Notes under the pieces: model-generated | Told to the model about the DNA's origin: nothing | What the model saw: only the letters and a program-made list of their open reading frames with translations | The model's database searches: none | Program-made: the position numbers and the translations under genes | In this document: positions 56,801 through 64,000 of the stretch, piece after piece | Layout: each line of letters starts with the position of its first letter | Position numbering within the stretch: the first letter of the stretch is position 1 | Source of the DNA: Lomentospora prolificans | Taxonomy: Eukaryota > Ascomycota > Sordariomycetes > Microascales > Microascaceae | Direction of reading: 5' to 3' | Assembly (NCBI GenBank): GCA_029532625.1 | Contig: JARFXM010000011.1 | Span: 4,229,501 to 4,293,500 of the forward strand | Length of the DNA stretch: 64,000 nucleotides

Positions 56801-57525
56801 AATCATATGTGTCAGGGTCATACTCAGCTCCTCACGAATAACCCAACGAAAGCGCCATCTGTGTGCCGAAGAAGAACCCTCTATGACATCGGAGAGCCTT
56901 TAACGTGGGTTCCAGTCAATTCTGTAGTGGTTTCATCTTAAATTTGTGACACCCTCCGCCGTAATCTGAAATTTCATCCGCTATATACCGCGGTGAACGC
57001 TCCCTTTGGGGAGATATAACAACAGCTCCCTCCTCGATTCCATCAAGTCTAACGAGCGACAATAGGTAAAATTGGGGTTTATTCTAAGTGGGTCCACGTG
57101 AATGCTCTTTTAAGCCTAACATCACGGAGTACCTTATATTGTATTATAATAGATTGGGAACTCTATGCAATTTTTGGTGCCTTATTCTGGAGAGAATGAC
57201 AGTCGATAAAGCAATGCTTGCCGTCTGGTGTTGTGTTGTGAGAACACACAGTAGACATGAGTGCGAATTCTATAGATACTGTGAGCTGAGTTACAAAGTA
57301 GAGGAGCTGAGCTCAGCAAAGACAACTTTTTGCTGCACGACACCGCTTTCCCCATTTCAGTAACCAAGCTCAAGTTCTTGGCTCTGTGAAAAAACACCAT
57401 CAAAACCATCACCTTGGTCAAAACCTCCATCATCGCAACGCACAGCAACCTTTGTGTCCAGCATCGAATCCGAGCCAATCTCTCGTTTTTACAACCAATT
57501 CCCGATCCACCACACTACCACTAAC
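50861..57525. other. 6.7-kb region without a recognisable gene
   Basis: Between flavohemoglobin and TIM10. Only short ORFs occur (<110 codons). One stretch at about 55187-55509 (+) is open for ~105 codons and reads protein-like (QCFTVGEIEGSPADIPGFD; TPHFQFSEGKVYSCAGDI), but has no ATG and no family match. The rest looks non-coding, and no transposase, reverse transcriptase or terminal repeat was seen. The base composition is not strongly AT-rich, so heavy repeat-induced point mutation is not obvious. Confidence 0.5.
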
Positions 57526-57938
57526 ATGTCTTTCTTTGGAATGGGTCGTCCCCAACCCTCTTCGGAGGAGAAGATTGCGATGATGGAGAACGAAATCATC
57601 GCCATGTCCGATCTTCATACCCGGTTCGTCGCTTCCTTTATATATGTCTCATCTCTAATCCCGGAAACCAATACTCCTTATTGTGCCATGCCATCCATCT
57701 CGTCCCTCCCTGAAGACTGCTCTTTGCTAACGATCATCCCTGAAACAGCCTCTCCAAAATGTGCTCCGCCAAGTGCATCCCCCCCGACTTCCGTGAGGGC
57801 GAGCTCAACAAAGGCGAATCCGTCTGTCTCGACCGCTGCACCGCCAAGTTCTTCGAAGCCTACATGAAGACCAACGAGCTCATGCAGCAATATGGCCAGC
57901 AGATGCAGGGTGGCGGAAAACCTGGCGCGTTCAAATAA
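57526..57938 (+). CDS. tim10: Mitochondrial intermembrane-space chaperone TIM10
   Basis: Forms the hexameric Tim9-Tim10 chaperone that guides carrier and beta-barrel precursors across the intermembrane space. Two exons, 57526-57623 and 57749-57938, 95 aa, with a 125-nt GT-AG intron at an Arg codon. The twin CX3C motifs are CSAKC and CLDRC, separated by 16 residues (IPPDFREGELNKGESV), as in Tim10. The N-terminal helix reads EEKIAMMENEIIAMSDL, and the Gln/Gly-rich C-terminus (MQQYGQQMQGGG) is typical of fungal Tim10. There is no presequence, as expected for MIA40-imported proteins. Confidence 0.95.
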
Positions 57939-58668
57939 ACAATAGAAATTGGACCGCAACCCCGCCTCATTCTCTTCTTGGCCGATGATTCGGTCGAGAA
58001 ACGAATGGGATGTTCGGCTTTCTATTTGGCTTGACTTGGTACAAAGCAATGGAAAAAGAAAAACAAAAGAGGAAGCGGAGTTTTTGAGGGGTGTATGATG
58101 CATCAGCTGGGTCCTTTCTTGTGCTTGTATTGGGGCTTGGGTATTTGCGGAATCTCATGATGTTTAATCACCGGTGGGCAGTTTTCTGGGCTCACATGGC
58201 TCGTGTGTTGCTGTCGAAGGGACCACATTACACATGGGCGACGGCATCTCTCATAGACTGAGGTTGGGGACGGAAGAGCCTCATTGTACGATATCAATAA
58301 AACCTAAAACCACCTGTATAATCTGCGATGTTTAGAAATGGTGGGCAAGGGCCGGCTAGGAATAGGGGGATGAAAGTTCGATCCCTCAAAGAAATTTACG
58401 AATCTCCGCTGATGATCGTTTTCAAAGTGGAAACTAGAACGAGTGTCTAATCTTAGGTATTGCTAAAAAGATGTAAAAATATCCAATATGGTCTGCTCAC
58501 TTGTTCGTCAATGCAATTAATAGATGCCCAACTTGAAATGCCAAGTCTCCAACTCTGTATGCTAGCAAGCTCACTTGTAAACCCTCGAGTTCCGCCGGAC
58601 TCCACGCACCACAATGCTCGGTCGGTATGGGCCCCCATTTTCCCAATGATACGAACCGGATATGCTAT
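57939..58668. other. Convergent intergenic region
   Basis: The 730 bases between the TIM10 and STB6-like stops. No coding or repeat features noted. Confidence 0.5.
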
Positions 58669-61441
58669 TCATTGCACCTTTACCTCTCTAGTGATATTTG
58701 GCCCCGTCCCGATGCCCGTGAGGGTGCGGACGAACCAATGCAGCCAGCTCTCCGTCTCCAGCTGGATCTTGAGCTCTTCCACACGCCTCTCCACATCTTC
58801 CACCTGCCTCTCGTACGCGATGACGCTGTCCTCGACGTCCTCGACCTTGGACACGAGGGTGTTCATCTCGTACTCGAGCCTCGCTAGAAGCATCTCCACC
58901 TCCTTGAGGCCTTTGGTCAGGCTGGAGCGCTCTTCCGCGACGAGTTCAGCGGCGGCCTGGCTGACGTTGCGGCAAACTTCGGCGAGCTGCGCCGCGAGCG
59001 TCTGGAGATCCTCCTGGTTGCGCGAGAATCGACCGTCGAGTGCCTCGACTGCCTTTATGTTCTGTGCCGCCCAGGGCTCGATGTCGCGCTTGATATCGAG
59101 TATCTTTTGGTTCAGGCTGCGGGCCAGCTCCTCGAGATAGTTGGTCCTGGAGAAGGTGCCGCTCCCAATGCCAGCTTTGCCGCTGAGTATTTCTTCGAAG
59201 TCGATAATGTCCACAATTTCGTCCCACCGAAGGATCGCTTCCTCAGCGTCTCCGAACGAGAGACGCCTTGACCATCGGGATTCATTTGGCGTTCCTCTCA
59301 TTGTGGGCCTTGCAAGCTCCATGGTGTGTCGTCGATGAAGGCTACACAGTGGCTGTCCACTCGCCCGCTCGGCCATCAACAAGGGCCCTAGCAGATCACC
59401 ATCACTGGTAACCGATCCTGGCACTGAAATTGTACCTTCAACAACATCCTTACGTACGGCACCCGCGATGTCGTCAAAGTTCACTTCGAGATTGTCACGA
59501 ATGCCATTCAGCGACAATATGGTGTTGAGCGGCGGTATCGGCCGCTGTGATTGACTGGCCGCGGGATTGTACTGAATGTCGCCATTCTCACTAACATGCT
59601 TGAATGCATCGGCATACTCCCCGGGCTTGTTTTTCCAGGTGAACGCCCTTGGTATTGGTCCACCGGGAGGGGCTATAGGCGAGGCCACCATGAGGCCCGG
59701 GCTTATGATCCCACTCTCGATAAAATCGCTGTGGACCAAGGATGGCCGCGTGCTGTGAGTCCTTCGGCTCCCACCGATAGTATCTTTTATTCGCCCAAGG
59801 CCGCTCCGGGCATCACTAACTTTGCCTGCTACACTCTTGAATACAGCCTTCCCGATATTGTCCCGGTCCCGGTCAACCGGACTATCGGCCATGCCGATGG
59901 GGGGTGCGGAGGACGGTTGGGAGTGGCTAACAAAGGTTTCATCCTTCTTTAGACGCCCAGAATCTTCTTCCGCGGGGAGCGAGTAAGCAGTCCTGGAGCT
60001 TCTCGTATCCTGTCGAGTTAGCATTCCGGCGATTTCCTCGTACGCAGCTGGCGCATCGAATGCGCCTGTCCGTCGAGGCTTCCCATGCCAGAGCCACTTC
60101 GCTCGTTCTCCAGTAGTGAGGGATATGAAGCGGTCAATGTCGGCGGTTTCAATATCACCAATACCGGCCTTATCACGGCCGGAGACCATGCCCATGACAA
60201 TTTCCCCCCTCTTGCCACCAATTTCAGCCATGGTAGACTTAACCGCTTTCTGGACGCCCCATCCCTCCCCTGAAGCTGCTTTAGCGGTAAGAGACTGCAG
60301 CCTGAGTAGTGTTTGGCGGTCAAGACGGCCTGTCCTTTCATATTTCTGGGATTTCTGGAAGTGCGAGATCGCTCGGCGGGTGCTGTCGATGTCGAATACA
60401 TCCTTCGAGACGGTCACTCCAAAGGAATGGAGCCGGTTCCTGGCACCCATTAATGTGCCTAAGAGCGCTGCCACAGTGGTTGGACCAAGAATACCATCCG
60501 TCGGCTCGATATTGTAGTAATCTGTTCCTATACTCGTCCACCAGTTTCTTATGGCCGTCTCGGTCACGTCACACAATAGCCCATCGGTATACTCTTGGTC
60601 TAAATTGCCGAAGATGAAGAGAGCAACCTGGCACATCTTGACAAGCTCTAGCACGGCCTGAAAGAGTGGTATTCTGGTGCTTGCTTTGTAGAGCTGGTAG
60701 AATTTGGCTTGTGTGGCTTGTGTCGGGTTGGTTAACGTCAATCCTGAGCGGCCCGAACATCCCATTCGCTTCAGATTCTCATTGACCATGAACGACTTTT
60801 GATGCTTGCGTATATCCCCATCAGGTACTGGAATGACGGTGAGGGCTGAGGGGAAACTGCTCAAGTTCGTCACCATGAGTTCGCCCAGAGGCGTCTCTTT
60901 GGGGCGTCCATGATGTTGTTGAATGGCTCTAAAGAATACTTTTAACCTTGACGACCAGGTTTTCTCGTCTGCGGGCACAGCCAACACGCCGACAACGATG
61001 GAATGCCTCTGGTCTCCGGTATAGGTGGCAATGACAAGCGTGGGCGACCGCCGAGAGCACGCCCACTGTTCGACAACGTAAAGTTCGTATCCCTGCAGGA
61101 AGCATTTCGGTCGCACGACGCTAACCGCAGGATCTTCCTCCAGGTACCTAGAACAGAGAGAAGATGGCAGTCAATAATAGCTCAAGGAGAGAGGGTCATA
61201 CTCGGGGGAGGCAAAAGGGAGCTCACTTGAAGGCGACATGATCTGGTAGAACAATATGCCTCCTCTGGGGCGTAGGCGTTTGGGAAGCAGAGTTCTTTTC
61301 AGTTATATACTCGTCCATTGTCGCATCCGTTGTAGGTAGTGGCGTATCCAGGGGACTAGAGCTAAATCCTTGGTGCGAGGGTATTCTCGAAGGCGAGCGG
61401 GTGATCGAAAGATCCTTATCGTAGGCAAAAAGGAAAGCCAT
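58669..61441 (-). CDS. STB6/STB2-like protein (SIN3-binding type)
   Basis: Yeast Stb2/Stb6 were found as Sin3-interacting proteins; their molecular role is little known. Two exons, 61227-61441 and 58669-61147, 897 aa, joined through a GT-AG intron in a Lys codon (AF|KYLEEDPAV). The N-terminal block contains HIVLPDHVAFKYLEEDP, then LQGYELYVVEQWACSRR and TLVIATYTGD, the conserved Stb6 N-terminal region. Residues ~260-340 include ILGPTTVAALLGTL and FDIDSTRRAISHFQ with TGRLDRQTLLRL, which resembles a peptidoglycan-binding-domain (PGB_1) helical repeat. The middle is Ser/Pro-rich and disordered. The C-terminal ~170 residues are a predicted coiled coil (EELARSLNQKILDIKRDIEP onward). No membrane segment is certain, although the C-terminal LHWFVRTLTGIGTG is hydrophobic. 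Confidence 0.8.
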
Positions 61442-62450
61442 AATCTAGTATTTTAGCCTGTAAGACCTTCCTCCGTAGTCTTATTCGTGCCGCGATCGAG
61501 GGATGGGAGATCATTGTCGGGAAGCGAGGGTCATCGGGATTGCGTCGCGAACAATTTAACGGCAAAACAATCCGATCGGCGACTTGAGATCGGCGTACTT
61601 AGCGCAAAGATAACATGCGAGAAGGTAATTTCTGTTGGCAGTAACGCGGGAAGGATTTTCGAGTTATGTCCTGGTGTGTACCAAGGTAGGATTTGGGTGT
61701 TCAGATTGGAGGTGCTGCCGCGATCTAGCTTGAGGGCGAGCTGAAGCCTGGTGGATGGCATGTGACGCAACCCGTTCGAAAACGGGAACCTGTTCCTGTG
61801 CCATAGGGTAATATGACCTCTGCTCACTGAGAGGCCTTTCACTGGCTACGGCTCCTATTTGGGCGGGGAGGGCTGGCGAATAGCGGGGTTGTCCGCTGAA
61901 GCACAGCCCCTAATAATATCTAAGCCGATCAACTAAGGCACTTGGGCACATCACCATCCATTGCTGGCTTCATGGTTGCTATTAGGCGGTGAGTCTGGTG
62001 AGGCACACTTTTGATTGGCCCGATAAGATATGACAGATAAGATAAGCTGTGGCACTTGATCAAGAATGGTCGGACTTCGGGAGCGAGAGGAGGAGATCCT
62101 CTCATGATGGCGGAACCCAACCTTTTAACGCCCCCTTGACAGATACTTCAGCCCGATTCTCCTCCCAACGCCGTCTCCTTACCGTCTCGCCACTCCGGGT
62201 ACACCAGTCTCTTCTTTTACCATCGAGCTGCCAGGATCTTAAGGCTAAGCTTTCCCAAAGAGGGGATATCCTCTCCGATCTGGCCCTTCAGTGGACATGT
62301 CTGCTCAGTCAACCTGCCTACACTTTTCCCGCGGGATTTCAGCATAAATTCTCGCTTTGCGACGTATTATTGCCCAATTCTATTTGTACATATTCTTTGC
62401 TTCCTTATCTCGATATCTGAAACATCTTCTCTCTCTCTACGATCGTCGCC
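61442..62450. other. Divergent promoter region STB6-like / RMD5
   Basis: About 1 kb shared by two divergent genes. Short ORFs only. C/T-rich leader sequence immediately precedes the RMD5 start. Confidence 0.5.
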
Positions 62451-63795
62451 ATGTCTACCGATCGAGCAGAGCCAACGCCAATGGCATCACTGCAGAAGGA
62501 GTTGAAGAAGATGCAGGGTGCTACCTTGGCCGCAGCTGTATCAGATGCAGACCGCATAATAGCTCTCCTTCAAGCTGCGAGAGACCAGGTAGCCAACGGT
62601 GCGTGCTCTTAGCTGCCCTTAACGAGCTGTAATCCGCTTAGACCTAACCCCTCTGCAGCTAAAGACCCGCATACTGCGAGCATAACCATGACGAAGTTGC
62701 AAAATCCCATCAAGGACAGATTTGAGGCTCTAAACAAGGACTTGAGGGATATTTCAAAGCAGCAGAAGAATTTTGGCAAGGCTCTAGACAAAGTCGGTGC
62801 CTCCCTGAACTCAACTCCAAACTTCATGATCTAATATTGTTTATCCAATCTAGTCACTGCCTCATAGACCGCTCCCCTCCGAAGCCAGCTCCATCACTGG
62901 GTCCGAATCACATATTACGAAAACAATAATAATGCACCTCTTCCGCGAGGGCCGCTTCGACGTAGCTACCCAGTTCCTTACCGAGGCACGTGAGCACGGC
63001 GTCATCCGCGACACAGATGCTATGCAAAACATATTCGAGCCGCTCGAGGTCCATTTCACCGATCTATACCGCATTCTCGGTCATCTCAGGAACCGAAATC
63101 TTCTTCCCGCCATGGAATGGGCAGAGCTCCATGCCGAAGGCCTTGAGGCGAATTCTTCCAACCTAGAGTTCGAATTGAACCGTCTCCAATTTATCTGGCT
63201 TCTAAAGGGCCCTGCTGTTAACGGTCTACCTAACGATGAGCGAAATGGTCTGCCTGGTGCCCTTCGATATGCACGTGAACGCTTCTGGAAGTTCCAGACT
63301 CGCCACGGGAAACAGATCCGAGAGCTTATGACAGCCATCGTCTTCATCAGCAACATTCAAGACTCCCCATACCGCTCACTCTTCGAGATTCAGAATGCTT
63401 TTGAAGATTTAGCTCACTCTTTTGCTCGCGAGTTCTGCTCTCTTCTCAACCTCTCCGCCGAGTCCCCGCTCTACGTCGCCGTGACCGCTGGAGCCATTTC
63501 CCTTCCTCAACTCCTTAAGTTCAACCAGGCCATGAAGGCTAAGAAGACCGAATGGACCTCTTATGATGAGCAACCCTTCGAAACGCCGCTACCCCGCCGC
63601 ATGGTCTACCACTCAATTTTTGTCTGTCCAGTGCTGAAGGAACAGACGACGACGCAGAACCCGCCAATGATGCTACCCTGCGGGCACGTTGTCTGCAGGG
63701 AAGCTCTAAAAAAGATGATGAAGTCATCTCGATTCAAGTGTCCCTATTGTCCTAGTGAGGGCGTGTTTAAGGACGCGCGGGAAATTAAACTATGA
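62451..63795 (+). CDS. rmd5: RMD5/GID2 E3 ubiquitin ligase subunit of the GID/CTLH complex
   Basis: With Fyv10/Gid9 it forms the catalytic RING pair of the GID complex, which targets gluconeogenic enzymes for degradation. Exons 62451-62598, 62659-62792 and 62854-63795, 407 aa. Intron 2 (62793-62853) must be removed: reading through it stops at 62832 and would split the gene into two apparent ORFs. The N-terminal helical part (LQNPIKDRFEALNKDLRD, NFGKALDK) matches RMND5. CTLH/CRA follow (ITKTIIMHLFREGRFDVATQ; NLEFELNRLQFIWLL). The RING-like end reads YHSIFVCPVLKEQTT, NPPMMLPCGHVVCREAL and KCPYCP, with the incomplete first Cys pair typical of this family. The intron-2 donor (GTCGGT) is weak, but phase and homology agree. 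Confidence 0.9.
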
Positions 63796-64000
63796 TCAAG
63801 CCGCTATGGCGGCGATTTTTGGAACGACAATTTGGTGGATGGCGGATGATGTAAATCGATTGGCCAGAGTTACTAGTGTATTTACGGTTCATACAGGACG
63901 GACACGGCGTTTCGTGGACACTGCTTTCCGCTCTTTTTTCCAACTTCCTTTCATCATTACCCGCATCGGCACTGGTAGCGCGGTGACGGATCCCCAGGAC
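63796..64000. other. Window end, 3' flank of RMD5
   Basis: The 205 bases after the RMD5 stop; nothing recognised. Confidence 0.5.

Overview
The window is a piece of a filamentous ascomycete (Pezizomycotina) nuclear chromosome, most likely from a Sordariomycete. Evidence: monocistronic genes on both strands, short GT-AG introns (about 45-170 nt) with CTAAC/CTRAC-like branch sites, one GC-AG intron, one to three kilobases between many genes, and fungal families such as an ENTH adaptor, Ctr-type copper transporter, BIM1-like copper protein, CE15 esterase, an STB6-like protein, RPD3 and a GID-complex E3. No bacterial-type operons, CRISPR arrays or confident tRNA/rRNA genes were seen. Splice sites were chosen by eye so that reading phase and protein similarity agree across every junction.

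Layout: 1-5.3 kb, the 3' part of RAD50 (+), convergent with a PP4 regulatory subunit 2 (psy4-like, -). 5.3-7.3 kb, a non-coding stretch with a short diverged repeat present three times, ending at the ROK1-type DEAD-box helicase (+). 9.7-10.8 kb, a cyclophilin (-) whose upstream in-frame ATG adds a mitochondrial presequence. 12.9-14.6 kb, an ENTH clathrin adaptor (+). 15.3-16.2 kb, a Ctr copper transporter (-). 17.9-19.0 kb, a membrane-anchored hemerythrin-HHE protein (-). 20.8-22.1 kb, a secreted CE15 glucuronoyl-esterase homologue (+) lacking the usual acid residue. 22.6-24.2 kb, a ZIP zinc transporter (-). 26.1-27.5 kb, an orphan protein (-).

28.1-32.2 kb is a divergent pair: proteasome lid deubiquitinase RPN11 (-) and histone deacetylase RPD3 (+). 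34.5-35.2 kb, a GPI-type BIM1/X325 copper-protein homologue (+). 36-37.8 kb, a non-RD protein kinase (-). 40.8-42.1 kb, an acidic orphan (+). 44.4-44.7 kb, a small single-pass membrane protein (+). 45.4-46.2 kb, a sterol desaturase/fatty-acid hydroxylase-like protein (+). 46.4-48.2 kb, a frameshifted LRR/F-box-like pseudogene (-). 48.4-49.1 kb, a Nudix-fold protein with a degenerate Nudix box (-). 49.6-50.9 kb, a flavohemoglobin (-). About 6.7 kb (50.9-57.5 kb) follows without a recognisable gene. Then come TIM10 (+), an STB6-like protein (-) and, divergent from it, the GID/CTLH E3 subunit RMD5 (+).

Most genes are housekeeping and unrelated in function; this is not a gene cluster. Loose themes are metal handling (Ctr, ZIP, BIM1-like, HHE, flavohemoglobin), ubiquitin/proteasome function (RPN11, RMD5) and chromatin/DNA repair (RAD50, RPD3, PP4R2, STB6-like). 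The points most worth checking are the repeat family at 5.7-6.9 kb, the CE15 and Nudix proteins with altered catalytic residues, the dual-start cyclophilin, and the multiply frameshifted pseudogene.
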